Of a stretch of 27,731 nt of DNA, positions 14,129 to 23,065 are shown one piece after another (the stretch's first letter is position 1; each line of letters begins with the position of its first letter). Both the position numbers and the translations under genes were made by a program. The notes below the pieces were generated by a model. That model ran no database searches. It saw only the letters and a list, made by a program, of their open reading frames with translations, and was not told where the DNA came from. Source of the DNA: Kiritimatiellia bacterium (lineage in GTDB: Bacteria > Verrucomicrobiota > Kiritimatiellia > RFP12 > UBA1067); the NCBI GenBank assembly GCA_016296065.1, contig JAEDKA010000050.1, positions 1 to 27,731 of the forward strand. The letters are read 5' to 3'.

Positions 14129-16923
14129 GCGAAGAGCAGCTGATTCCGACACCTAGCGTGTTCGGCGAGACCGGAAACCTCCTTCTTGAGCGCGAGCTCG
14201 GGCGTGGCGGCATGGGCGGCGTTTACATGGGCCGCGACAAGATGCTCGACCGTCCCGTCGCCGTAAAGGTGATGCTCAAGGAGTACGGCGACGACGCGGA
14301 GTTCGTGGAGAAGTTCAAGCGCGAGGCGCAGGCCGCCGCGCGCCTGATCCATCCGAACATCGCCCAGATCTACACCTACGGCATCGCGAGCGGAATGCCC
14401 TATATCGCCATGGAGCTTGTGGCTGGCGGCTCGCTTGACCAACTAATGCAGCACGCCGGCTCTTCGATCGACATCACGCGCGTGATGAAGATAGGCGAGC
14501 AGGTCGCGCAGGCGCTCAGGTGCGCGGCGGACCAGGGGCTTGTTCACGGCGACGTCAAGCCGGAGAACGTGCTTCTCGACTCGAACGGAAACGCCAAGCT
14601 CGTCGACTTCGGCCTTGCGGCGATGCAGAAGAACACGAACGAGATCTGGGGCACGCCCTACTACATCGCCCCTGAGAAGGTCAAGAAGGAGCCGATTGAC
14701 TTCAGGGCCGACATGTACTCGCTCGGCGGCACGCTCTACCACGCGCTCACCGGTGTCGCTCCCTTCGAGGGCGACGACGCGGCGGCGGTGGTGAGGAAGC
14801 GCTTCGAGGGCGCGCCCGTCCCGCCCAGCCAGGTTCGTCAGGGCATCTCCCCGCAGATCGACGCGCTCATCCTCAGGATGCTCGCGCTCGACCCGGCGGA
14901 CCGCTTCCCGTCCTTCGAGGCGCTCCTCGAGGAGTTCAAGCGCATAATGACGTACGGCCTTACGCCCGGCAGCTCGGAGCGCATGGCGACTGGTTCGTTC
15001 AAGCTCGGCACTAAGGGGCGCAGGCGCTTCAAGATGAAGACTGCGACCTCAAACCTCGCCGACGACAACAGCGAGGGGCCGCAGTACGGAGAGGGCGGAG
15101 AGGAAGGCGCCGACTCGCCGACGACAACGACTACCTCAAAGGTAATGCGCCGCCCGACGATGACGTCCGTCGCGAAGTCCGGCGATGCTGAGGAAGGCGG
15201 CGGCGTTGCCGGCAAGGTCGCGGCGGTGATTGGCATCACTATCGGCGTGATCGCGCTCGTGGCGGGCGCGCTTGTCTGGTATGTCATTTCCGACCGCAAT
15301 ACCAGGGAGCGGGAGAAGCAGGAGCAGATTGCGAAGCAGCTGGACCTCGCGCGCACCGCGATCGCCGATACGCGCAAAAACGCGATCAAGTTCGGCGAAG
15401 AGGTCGACGAGCTTGCCCGCAAGGCGGTGCTCGACTGCGAGAAGGCGACGGAAAAGCTGAGAAAGGAGCTGTCCAGCGAGGTCGACGCCAGCAGGCTCTC
15501 CCGCATCAAGCCGCCGCCGACGGCGGAGCTTCTCGAGGCTATCGCGGCCACGAACGCGCCGCCAGCCGCGGCTGAGGCTCCCGGCGCTGCGGCACCTGCG
15601 GCCGCGGCAAAGCCCGCGGCGGCGAAGGCGGCCCCCGCGAGACGCGCGGTTGTCGTCCCGAAGTTCCGCGATCCGACCGACGCGGAGGCCGACACGGCCT
15701 CGCCCGAGCATGAGGAGTATCTCAAGGCGAAGGCGGCGTGGGAGAAGGAGCAGAAGGAGAAGCTCGAGCGCGAGGAGGACGAGCGCATAAAGGCGGAGGC
15801 GGCCGCGGCAGCAGCCATCGAGCCCGAGCCCGAACCTACAGCAGAGAGCGGGGACAGCCCCGAACTCGCCGCGATCAAGGCAGGGTTCAGGACGAAGATC
15901 AACGATATGCTAACGGGCGCGACTGTCAGCATGAACGAGCTCTGGGGACGTGCGTACGGATGCAAGGCCGCATCCCTCCGCATAAAGAAGCGCATTGACG
16001 ACCTCGTCGCAAAGATCGACTCCTTCAGCGTGACCGAGGGGACCATGGAGGCGATGAAGCGCGCGGGCGACTTCAGCATCGACGTCAAGAGCGAATACGA
16101 TGCGATCAAGGCCTCCGAGGACGTCTCGAAGGTCCAGAAGGCCGGCAACTACATCCGCCAGCGCGGCGCGAGCACCATTCAGCAGTCCGTCAACCAGATG
16201 CTTCTGGCCGTCAAGGAGATGAAGCGCGAGATCGAGAAGCTCGAGGAGGAAGAGAGGGAGAGGAAGCGACAGGAGGAGCTTGCCAGGATTAAGGCCCAGA
16301 CGATCGAGGAGGACAACAAGAAGATCCGCGAGAAGTTCGACTCGCTCGTCGAGGCCGGGACGTTCCGCCAGCTCAACTGGTCCGGCGCGATCCGCCAGCT
16401 CCAGGCGATGCATGACGAGTTCAAGTACTCCGAGAGCCAGCTCTTGGCGAGAACCCTCATCAAGAAGGTCGCCATGATGGCCACCGTCCAGGAGGTGTTC
16501 ATAGCCAACTGCAAGGACCTGAAGTTCCAGCGCTCCAAGCTCGCAGGCTATACAATCACCGAGATCAACGAGAAGGACGGGCTCAAGCTCCTCAAGCCCG
16601 ACGGCAAGACGCCGATGAAGATGACGTGGGTGAAGTTCTACCAGCAGTACCACGGCAACCTCAACGAGCTCATCGTCAGGTTCATCGAGAAGGGCAAGGA
16701 CGTCAGCAAGCTCAAGGACGGCAAGCGCCTGAGCCTCCAGCCCTGGGCGGACGCCATGATGGGCGCCGCGCTCACGATGCAGATCATCTGCGGAGACGAC
16801 CCGACGGCCGCGGGACGCGCCGAGCAGATCGCCAAGGCCGCAGTGAAGGCGCTTCCGGACTATCTCAAGCATGCGCAGGAGATTTTCCCCGACTTCACGT
16901 TCGACGAGACGCCGGAGGAATAA
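14125..16923 (+). CDS. Membrane-bound Hanks-type Ser/Thr protein kinase
   Basis: This 932-residue protein has an N-terminal cytoplasmic kinase domain (about 18-275): glycine loop LGRGGMGGVY (25-34), Lys48 in VAVK, Glu67, catalytic loop HGDVKPEN (141-148; Gly replaces the usual Arg of HRD), DFG at 161-163 and GTPYYIAPEK. A juxtamembrane stretch with Thr-rich TTTTTS leads to one transmembrane helix at 365-389. The outer part (390-932) has Ala/Pro-rich and charged coiled-coil regions (EKEQKEKLEREEDE; KEMKREIEKLEEEERERKRQ) and an unrecognised C-terminal globular domain. There are no PASTA or TPR repeats. The ATG at 14125 overlaps lepB as ATGA and follows GGAGG (14112-14116). Targets are unknown. 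Confidence 0.9.
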   Translation: MSEEQLIPTPSVFGETGNLLLERELGRGGMGGVYMGRDKMLDRPVAVKVMLKEYGDDAEFVEKFKREAQAAARLIHPNIAQIYTYGIASGMPYIAMELVAGGSLDQLMQHAGSSIDITRVMKIGEQVAQALRCAADQGLVHGDVKPENVLLDSNGNAKLVDFGLAAMQKNTNEIWGTPYYIAPEKVKKEPIDFRADMYSLGGTLYHALTGVAPFEGDDAAAVVRKRFEGAPVPPSQVRQGISPQIDALILRMLALDPADRFPSFEALLEEFKRIMTYGLTPGSSERMATGSFKLGTKGRRRFKMKTATSNLADDNSEGPQYGEGGEEGADSPTTTTTSKVMRRPTMTSVAKSGDAEEGGGVAGKVAAVIGITIGVIALVAGALVWYVISDRNTREREKQEQIAKQLDLARTAIADTRKNAIKFGEEVDELARKAVLDCEKATEKLRKELSSEVDASRLSRIKPPPTAELLEAIAATNAPPAAAEAPGAAAPAAAAKPAAAKAAPARRAVVVPKFRDPTDAEADTASPEHEEYLKAKAAWEKEQKEKLEREEDERIKAEAAAAAAIEPEPEPTAESGDSPELAAIKAGFRTKINDMLTGATVSMNELWGRAYGCKAASLRIKKRIDDLVAKIDSFSVTEGTMEAMKRAGDFSIDVKSEYDAIKASEDVSKVQKAGNYIRQRGASTIQQSVNQMLLAVKEMKREIEKLEEEERERKRQEELARIKAQTIEEDNKKIREKFDSLVEAGTFRQLNWSGAIRQLQAMHDEFKYSESQLLARTLIKKVAMMATVQEVFIANCKDLKFQRSKLAGYTITEINEKDGLKLLKPDGKTPMKMTWVKFYQQYHGNLNELIVRFIEKGKDVSKLKDGKRLSLQPWADAMMGAALTMQIICGDDPTAAGRAEQIAKAAVKALPDYLKHAQEIFPDFTFDETPEE

Positions 16924-16927
16924 GGCA

Positions 16928-18304
16928 ATGAGCAGGGACAACGCCGCGCCGGTCGTGCCGCGGGGCTTCGTCGCCATCTTCGCGATGCTGACGAGCTGCT
17001 TCGCGCTGTGGGGGCTCCTCAACAACATGACGGACAATCTGGTTCCGTCGTTCCAGAGGATATTCATGACGAGCCAGTCCACGGCCGGCTTCGTCCAGAT
17101 ATCCTTCTACGGAGCCTACTCCGTGATCGCGCTCCTGGCGTCGTTCCTCATCCAGAGGGCGGGCTACCGCGTGGGCGTCCTTGCCGGACTCGGCGTCTAC
17201 GTCATCGGCGCGCTGCTTTACGTGCCCGCCTGCGTCATGCAGAGCTTCTGGACGTATATCGTCGGCATCTTCATCGTCGCCGGCGGATGCGCCGTCCTCG
17301 AGACGACGTGCAATCCGTACGTGCTTGCCCTTGGTGACGAGTCGACCGCCGTGAGGCGTCTCAACTTCGCGCAGATGTTCAATCCGCTCGGTTCTTTCGT
17401 CGGCATCATCCTCGCGCAGCAGCTCATCCTGTCGCATCTCAATCCTGCGACGACCGAGCAGCGCCTCGCGATGCCGCCGGAGGAGCTTGCGGGAATAGTC
17501 CACGGCGAGCTGTTCTGGGTGTGTGTTCCGTATGTCGGACTCTGCGCCATCGCGGCCGCGATATGGTTTTTCTTCTTCTTCTCGAAGCCGACGGACGTTG
17601 ACCGTCCGGAGTCCGATCCCACTCCCGTACGCGAGGTCCTCGGAATCCTCATGCGCTCCCCGCGCTGGTACTGCGGCGTAATCGCGCAGGTCTTCTACGT
17701 CGGCGTCCAGATCGCGGCATGGACGTGGATGAACGTCTACTGCCAGAAGGAGCTCGGCGTCACGCCGGAGCAGGGCGCGTCCTACTATCTCATTGCGCTG
17801 TGCCTCTTCATCGCGTGTCGCTGGATATGCACTTTCCTGATGAAGTGGTTCAACCCCGCCAAGATGATGGCCGTGTTCGCCGTCTGCGCGATACTCTCGA
17901 GCTTTGGCGTCATGTACCTGAAGAGCGACGTCCTTTTCACCGTCTGCTCGCTTCCGTTCTCCGCGAACGTGCTGTGCCTCTGCTCGATGAGCGGGTTCAT
18001 GTCGCTTATGTTCCCGACGATCTACGGAATCGGCCTCGGCGGAATCGATCCGCGCGCGCACAAGCTCGGCGCGGCTGGGCTCATCATGGCGATCGTCGGA
18101 GGTGCGCTTCTTACGCCGTGGATGGCGTCTATAATCGACAACCCCGGCTTCTGGGCAAGGCTCGTGCCGATGTTCGACGCGGCGGTCGATCCGAACCTCC
18201 ACGCCTCGTCGGTTTCGCTCCGCGCGTCGTTCGTCGTGCCGGCGATCTGCTTCGCCGTGGTGCTCGCCTACGCGCTGGCGTTCCGCTCCGCCAAGCGCGA
18301 CTAG
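16928..18304 (+). CDS. FucP-type sugar:H+ symporter (MFS)
   Basis: The 458-residue major-facilitator protein with about 12 membrane segments looks like the FucP/GluP subfamily. It has CFALWGLLNNMTDNLVPSFQ at helix 1, VQISFYGAYSVIAL at helix 2, ETTCNPYVLALG near helix 4, and NFAQMFNPLGSFVG in the conserved region of helix 5. FucP imports L-fucose and relatives GluP glucose/galactose; the real sugar is unknown. The start at 16928 is 4 nt after the kinase stop with GGAGGA (16914-16919) upstream. It faces the XylR-like regulator tail-to-tail, the two stop codons sharing CTAG (18301-18304). The regulator may sense the sugar imported here, which is inference. Confidence 0.85.
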   Translation: MSRDNAAPVVPRGFVAIFAMLTSCFALWGLLNNMTDNLVPSFQRIFMTSQSTAGFVQISFYGAYSVIALLASFLIQRAGYRVGVLAGLGVYVIGALLYVPACVMQSFWTYIVGIFIVAGGCAVLETTCNPYVLALGDESTAVRRLNFAQMFNPLGSFVGIILAQQLILSHLNPATTEQRLAMPPEELAGIVHGELFWVCVPYVGLCAIAAAIWFFFFFSKPTDVDRPESDPTPVREVLGILMRSPRWYCGVIAQVFYVGVQIAAWTWMNVYCQKELGVTPEQGASYYLIALCLFIACRWICTFLMKWFNPAKMMAVFAVCAILSSFGVMYLKSDVLFTVCSLPFSANVLCLCSMSGFMSLMFPTIYGIGLGGIDPRAHKLGAAGLIMAIVGGALLTPWMASIIDNPGFWARLVPMFDAAVDPNLHASSVSLRASFVVPAICFAVVLAYALAFRSAKRD

Positions 18305-19509
18305 GCGTCGGACTGCTTCCCGTCCCCTGCGTCGGCGTCGGAACCGAGATGGCGTTTGCGCCATTCGCGCATCGTCATCCCGGTACGCTTGCGGAAGAAG
18401 TGCATGAGATGCGTCTCGGACCTCCATCCGCAGAAGTTCGCGATCGGGCCTATCGCCTGGTGGGGATCCGACAGATGCTCCAGCACCTTTGCGAACCTTA
18501 CCTCCCTGATCTCCGCGGCTATCGAGGTTCCGTTTCTGGCGAAGGCGTCCGTAAGCTTCGTGCGCGACACGCCGATGGCGTTCGCCAGCTTGTTCACGTC
18601 GAGCTTCGTGGCGTCCGCGCGTATGAGGTCCATGGCGCGCCGCACGAGCAGCGGCTTGCCGCCCGACGGACGAGCCGACTGGCGCGCGACGATTCGGTTG
18701 ACGCTTTCCGCGACCTTGAGCTCGCGCGGAGTGCGTCTGCCGTCCATCATGTTCTGCAGCGTTGCGGCGGCGATGAATCCGGCGCCGGCGAAGTTCGGCT
18801 CTATTGTCGCTATCGGCGGACGGGTGTGTCCGCAGATGAGCTCGTCGTTGTCGATGCCGAGCACGGAAAGCCTCTCCGGGACGTCGATTCTTGCCTCCGC
18901 GCACGTCTCCACGACGAGCAGCGCGGTGAGGTCGTTCGCGGCGAGGACTCCTGTCTGCGGAGGAAGCGCCGCGAGCCAGGAGGCGAGAGTGCCGTCGGAT
19001 GGACCGGAATAGACGTGCGCCGCGAGGGAACGCTTCTTGGCGAGCTTGACGAAAGCCTCCTCGCGCGCTGTCGACCAGGCCTCGTGCGAAGGGTCCGGAA
19101 CGAACGCGACCTCTGCGCCGGGGATTGTCTTCTCGAAGTAGTCGAGACCTGCTGCGACTATCGCCGCCGTGTCGAAGCGAACGTAGGAGAAGCGACCGCG
19201 CCTGATGCTCGGCTCGTGGTTGTCGAGCACCACGACCGGAACGCGTGCGTTCGCAAGCAGGTCGATGACCTCGCTTTGGCGTTTCGGCGACGTGATGCTC
19301 AGGAGAAAGCCCTCCGTTCCGTCGTCAAGCGCCTTGCGCACGGAGTCGGGCGTCAGATCGGAGGCGGAACGCGCGATTCGCACGTCCCACACGTGGCCCG
19401 CGTCGAGAAAGCCGAGGATCCCGGACAGATGCTCGCGCCCCGCCTTGCCCTCGAGCTTCGGCGAGATGAGCACTTTCCGCACCCCTGGATGTGACTGCGA
19501 CTTTTTCAT
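18301..19509 (-). CDS. XylR-like regulator (LacI-type sensor plus AraC-type HTH)
   Basis: The 402-residue transcription factor resembles E. coli XylR (about 390 residues). Its N-terminal periplasmic-binding-like ligand domain (about 10-275) includes VPVVVLDNHEP, GVLAANDLTALLVVE and SVLGIDNDELICGHTRPPIATIEPN. Its C-terminal double helix-turn-helix AraC domain (about 290-390) includes LDVNKLANAIGVSRTKLTDAF and the second helix pair IGPIANFCGWRSETHLMHFFRKRTGMTMREWR. Many copies per genome are typical of gut Verrucomicrobiota-like bacteria, where they control sugar-use genes. The promoter at 19516-19524 leaves only 6 nt to the ATG, so the mRNA should be leaderless. The ligand is unknown; a sugar handled by the adjacent permease is possible. 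Confidence 0.9.
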   Translation of the reverse strand: MKKSQSHPGVRKVLISPKLEGKAGREHLSGILGFLDAGHVWDVRIARSASDLTPDSVRKALDDGTEGFLLSITSPKRQSEVIDLLANARVPVVVLDNHEPSIRRGRFSYVRFDTAAIVAAGLDYFEKTIPGAEVAFVPDPSHEAWSTAREEAFVKLAKKRSLAAHVYSGPSDGTLASWLAALPPQTGVLAANDLTALLVVETCAEARIDVPERLSVLGIDNDELICGHTRPPIATIEPNFAGAGFIAAATLQNMMDGRRTPRELKVAESVNRIVARQSARPSGGKPLLVRRAMDLIRADATKLDVNKLANAIGVSRTKLTDAFARNGTSIAAEIREVRFAKVLEHLSDPHQAIGPIANFCGWRSETHLMHFFRKRTGMTMREWRKRHLGSDADAGDGKQSDA

Positions 19510-19515
19510 GCTGAA

Positions 19516-19524
19516 ATTATAGCA
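19516..19524 (-). promoter_or_regulatory. Extended -10 promoter of the XylR-like gene, leaderless
   Basis: The minus strand reads TGCTATAAT, ending 6 nt before the ATG at 19509. The usual start spacing puts +1 on or next to the A of ATG. No Shine-Dalgarno could fit. Confidence 0.7.
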
Positions 19525-19588
19525 GAAATCCCTCCCCGTGTGTATACCGAATCCATTGTCCGTATTCTGCGCGCGTCGCCTTGCGCGT

Positions 19589-19608
19589 GGCGGAAGCGCC
19601 GGTTTTTT
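19589..19608 (+). promoter_or_regulatory. GC hairpin and T-run just before a promoter
   Basis: GGCG-GAAG-CGCC (19589-19600) is followed by GG and six T (19603-19608). The last T is also the first base of the extended -10 of the next gene. It looks like an intrinsic terminator, but the gene to its left points away, so it would only stop antisense read-through from the fucP-like gene or act as part of the promoter. Confidence 0.45.
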
Positions 19609-19616
19609 GGTATAAT
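19608..19616 (+). promoter_or_regulatory. Extended -10 promoter of the beta-CASP gene, leaderless
   Basis: TGGTATAAT ends 8 nt before the ATG at 19625. No -35 hexamer or Shine-Dalgarno is visible. Confidence 0.75.
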
Positions 19617-19624
19617 GTAGGCAT

Positions 19625-21025
19625 ATGAGAATTACATTCTACGGCGCGGCGCAGACGACAACTGGCTCCATGCACCTCATCGAGGCGAACGGGAAGCGCA
19701 TACTGCTCGACTGCGGACTGTATCAGGGTCACCGCAAGGAGGCGTTCGAGAAGAACCGCAACCTGCCCGTCGATCCGGCGAAGATCGACTACGTGATCCT
19801 CTCACATGCCCACATCGACCACTCCGGCAACCTGCCGCAGCTGGTGAGACAGGGCTTCCGCGGGCGCGTGTTCGCGCGTCAGTCGACGACGGACCTCTGC
19901 GACGTGATGCTCAGGGACTCGTGCTTCCTCCAGAAGCGCGACCTCGAGTACATCAACAAGCGCCGCCGCAAGGAGGGCAAGAAGCTCTTCGAGCCGCTGT
20001 ACGACGAAAGCGACGTCGACGCCCTCATGCAGCTTTTCGTGCCGACGCATATGCACGAGCCGCGGGAGATATGCCGCGGCGTGACGCTCGAGTTCTTCAA
20101 CGCCGGGCACATCCTCGGCTCCGCGCTGGTGCAGCTCGACATCCATTCGGACCACGGACACAACCACCGAGTTCTGTTCTCCGGAGACCTCGGCCAGCCG
20201 GACCAGCCGATCATAAGGCACTACGAGTATCCGGCAGGAGCGGACATCCTGATAATCGAGTCTACGTACGCCGACAAGTTCCACCCGAGCGCGGACGACG
20301 TTGAGCTGCGGCTCGAGAAGTACCTAAAGTACATAGACCGCCACAACTCTAAGCTTCTCATCCCCGCGTTCTCCGTCGGGCGCACGCAGCAGATCATATA
20401 CTACCTGAACAAGCTGCGCGAACGCGGGAAGGTTCCGAGGGAAGTCAAGGTGTTCATCGACTCCCCGCTTTCGCAGAAGGCGACGCGCATATACGCCAAG
20501 CACCGCGAGGTGTACAACGACGAGGCGAGGCGCATGCTGCAGGAGGGGAAGGATCCGCTAGAGTATCCGGGAATGGTCTTCGTCGGCACGCCCGAGGAGT
20601 CGATGGCGCTCAACGACATGCCGGGTCCGATGATCGTCATCGCGGCCTCGGGAATGTGCGAAGGCGGACGAGTCCTCCACCACCTCAAGCACTGCGTCCA
20701 GGACGAGGACAACATCATCCTCATATGCGGCTTCCAGGCGGAGAACACGCTCGGCAGGCGCATCGTCGAGAGGCGCGAGAAGATAAAGGTGTTCGGCGAG
20801 GAGGTTCCGCTCAGGGCGAAGGTTGAGATCATCAACGCTCTCTCCGCGCACGCAGACCGCGCGGGGCTCTCGGACTGGATCGGCGAGGTGAAGGACAATG
20901 TCCGGCAGGCCTTCGCCGTCCATGGCGAGCCCGAGAAGGTCTCGGCGATGGTCGAGCTCCTCAAGGAGAAGGGCATCGCTAACTCCGTCGCCCCCATGCC
21001 GGGGCAGACATACCAGTTCGCGTAG
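19625..21025 (+). CDS. Beta-CASP metallo-beta-lactamase-fold RNA hydrolase
   Basis: The 466-residue protein belongs to the MBL-fold beta-CASP nucleases related to CPSF-73/Ysh1. The metal site is SHAHIDHSG (His61, His63, Asp65, His66), followed by NAGHILGSA and FSGDLG. The beta-CASP insert shows PAFSVGRTQQ, IDSPLS and AASGMCEGGRVLHHL, and the last motif is NALSAHADR. Bacterial members are annotated as MBL-fold RNA metallo-hydrolases and probably process or degrade RNA. It lacks the RNase J C-terminal region. The gene stands alone: its promoter gives a leaderless mRNA, and a hairpin with a T-run follows the stop. Confidence 0.92.
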   Translation: MRITFYGAAQTTTGSMHLIEANGKRILLDCGLYQGHRKEAFEKNRNLPVDPAKIDYVILSHAHIDHSGNLPQLVRQGFRGRVFARQSTTDLCDVMLRDSCFLQKRDLEYINKRRRKEGKKLFEPLYDESDVDALMQLFVPTHMHEPREICRGVTLEFFNAGHILGSALVQLDIHSDHGHNHRVLFSGDLGQPDQPIIRHYEYPAGADILIIESTYADKFHPSADDVELRLEKYLKYIDRHNSKLLIPAFSVGRTQQIIYYLNKLRERGKVPREVKVFIDSPLSQKATRIYAKHREVYNDEARRMLQEGKDPLEYPGMVFVGTPEESMALNDMPGPMIVIAASGMCEGGRVLHHLKHCVQDEDNIILICGFQAENTLGRRIVERREKIKVFGEEVPLRAKVEIINALSAHADRAGLSDWIGEVKDNVRQAFAVHGEPEKVSAMVELLKEKGIANSVAPMPGQTYQFA

Positions 21026-21028
21026 TCC

Positions 21029-21049
21029 CGCCCATGGGCGCGGATTTTT
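21029..21049 (+). terminator. Intrinsic terminator after the beta-CASP gene, merged with next promoter
   Basis: A palindrome CGCCC-AT-GGGCG (21029-21040), then CGGA and five T (21045-21049), directly after the stop at 21025. The last T is the first base of the extended -10 of the dCMP deaminase gene. The loop is very tight, so the in vivo stem is probably 4 bp. Confidence 0.5.
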
Positions 21050-21057
21050 GGTATAAT
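21049..21057 (+). promoter_or_regulatory. Extended -10 promoter of the dCMP deaminase gene
   Basis: TGGTATAAT ends 9 nt before the ATG at 21067. This decides for 21067 over the in-frame ATG at 21034, which lies upstream of the predicted transcription start. No Shine-Dalgarno is present. Confidence 0.75.
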
Positions 21058-21066
21058 ATCTCCTTA

Positions 21067-21564
21067 ATGGCAAGGAAAGGCAAAGATCCGCGTCCGAGCT
21101 GGGACGAGTACTTCATGGAAATCGCGGCCGTCGTCGCGAGGCGCAGCAACTGTCTGCGCAGATCGGTCGGCGCCGTGATCATGAAGGACAACCACATACT
21201 GTCCGCCGGATACAACGGAACTCCGAAGGGCGTCAAGAACTGCTTCGACGGGGGGTGTCCGCGCTGCGCCGGAAAGGTCGCGAGCGGGACGCATCTCGAG
21301 GAGTGCCTCTGCACCCACGCCGAGCAGAACGCGATCTGCCAGGCGGCGTGCTACGGCAACTCCATCGCCGGTGGGACGATCTACATCACGATCTCGCCGT
21401 GTCTCACGTGCGCGAAGCTCATAATCAACTCTGGGCTCAAGGAGGTCGTCTATGGAGGCGACTACGCTTTCCTCGATACCGTCAAGAAGATGTTCAAGGC
21501 GGCCGGGGTGAAGCACAGGAAGTTCCAGGCCGAAAGCCGGAAGGGGGGAGGTTTGGATGTTTAG
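21067..21564 (+). CDS. dCMP deaminase
   Basis: The 165-residue zinc enzyme of the ComEB/dCMP deaminase family converts dCMP to dUMP for thymidylate synthesis. Zinc ligands are His84 in CTHAEQNAI (with catalytic Glu86) and Cys112/Cys115 in SPCLTC. The upstream insert with NCFDGGCPRC (59-67) is common in the family and may bind a second zinc. The last codons, for GGGLDV, and the stop lie inside the octamer-repeat array that starts at 21547. The natural C-terminus therefore seems to have been replaced or extended by repeat sequence. The start is set by the promoter; the mRNA should be leaderless. Confidence 0.92.
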   Translation: MARKGKDPRPSWDEYFMEIAAVVARRSNCLRRSVGAVIMKDNHILSAGYNGTPKGVKNCFDGGCPRCAGKVASGTHLEECLCTHAEQNAICQAACYGNSIAGGTIYITISPCLTCAKLIINSGLKEVVYGGDYAFLDTVKKMFKAAGVKHRKFQAESRKGGGLDV

Positions 21565-21681
21565 AGGTTTGGAGGTTTAGATGTTTGGAGGTTTAGATGC
21601 TTAGAAGTTTAGAGGTTTAGAGGTTTAGAGGTTTAGCCAAACTTCCAAACCTCCAACCCTCCAAACTTCCAACCCTCCACC
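21547..21681. repeat. Inverted array of octamer repeats
   Basis: Eleven head-to-tail 8-bp units of consensus RGAGGTTT run from 21547 to 21634; variants include GGATGTTT, AGATGCTT and AGAAGTTT. They are followed by about five units in the opposite orientation (CCAAACYT/CCAACCCT, 21637-21681). The two halves are complementary, so the region can form a long imperfect hairpin. It overlaps the end of the dCMP deaminase gene and ends 24 bp before tpiA. Base composition is unlike the GC-rich surroundings, and the strands are strongly purine/pyrimidine biased. Function is unknown; it could be a dispersed repeat family, a transcription stop or a slippage-prone site. Confidence 0.9.
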
Positions 21682-21705
21682 AAGATTTCAAGGAGAAACA
21701 CAAAA

Positions 21706-22462
<757 letters not shown>

Positions 22463-22470
<8 letters not shown>

Positions 22471-23065
22471 CATTGCCGCATACGCGCTCGTCGCCGCGCT
22501 TGCGGCGACGGCGGGTTGTTTCGACGAGCCGGAGCCGGCCTACAAGACCGTGCCGGCCGAGGCTCGCGCATACCTTCAGGGAAGGGGGTTCGCCGACTTC
22601 GCATCGGCGGCCTCCGGCCTTGACGCGGAAGTGGTCGACTACATCAACCTCGACCGCAACGCGATCACGAACCTCGACGGAATCGCGGCGTTCAAGGGCC
22701 TGAAGTGGCTCAGGCTCAACGAGAACAAGCTCTCGGCGCTGCCGTCGCTCGCCGCTCTCTCGTCGCTGCGCCGCATATACCTGCGCGACAACTCCTTTAC
22801 CGAAGTCCCCGAGCAGCTGAAGGACCTTCCGTCGCTCACCGACATCGAGCTGAGCGGGAATCCGATCAAGGAGGTGCCGGAGTGGCTCGCGCAGAAGAAG
22901 GGGCTTGAGTTCCTCTCCCTTTCGCGCACGCTTGTCGAACGGCTCCCCGCCGACCTCTCGGCGTGGAAGGGCATGAAGGCCCTCCAGCTCGGCGAGCTGA
23001 AGATTCCGCCGGAGGAAATGGCCCGCATACGCAAGGCCCTCCCCGATGTCGCGATCGTCTTCTGA
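22463..23065 (+). CDS. Leucine-rich-repeat lipoprotein
   Basis: The 200-residue protein starts with a lipoprotein signal peptide (MRNIAAYALVAALAATAGC; Cys19 would be lipidated). A short helical part is followed by about five leucine-rich repeats (roughly 65-185), visible as VVDYINLDRNAITNL, LKWLRLNENKLSALP, LRRIYLRDNSFTEVP, LTDIELSGNPIKEVP and LEFLSLSRTLVERLP. The repeats resemble the Bacteroides/Leptospira type. It is probably held on a membrane facing the periplasm and binds a protein partner; the partner is unknown. The start overlaps the tpiA stop by 8 bp and the gene overlaps the MATE gene by 20 bp, so all three are co-translated. Confidence 0.85.

Noticed and set aside
16895..18904. 669-codon minus-strand frame opposite the permease and regulator region
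   Set aside because: Arg/Glu/His-rich composition typical of an antisense shadow; it crosses two well supported genes.
21034..21066. Upstream ATG of the dCMP deaminase
   Set aside because: It precedes the -10 element at 21049-21057 and would add non-conserved residues.
21547..21681. Octamer array as a CRISPR
   Set aside because: Units are 8 bp with no spacers, and the second half is inverted; no cas genes nearby.
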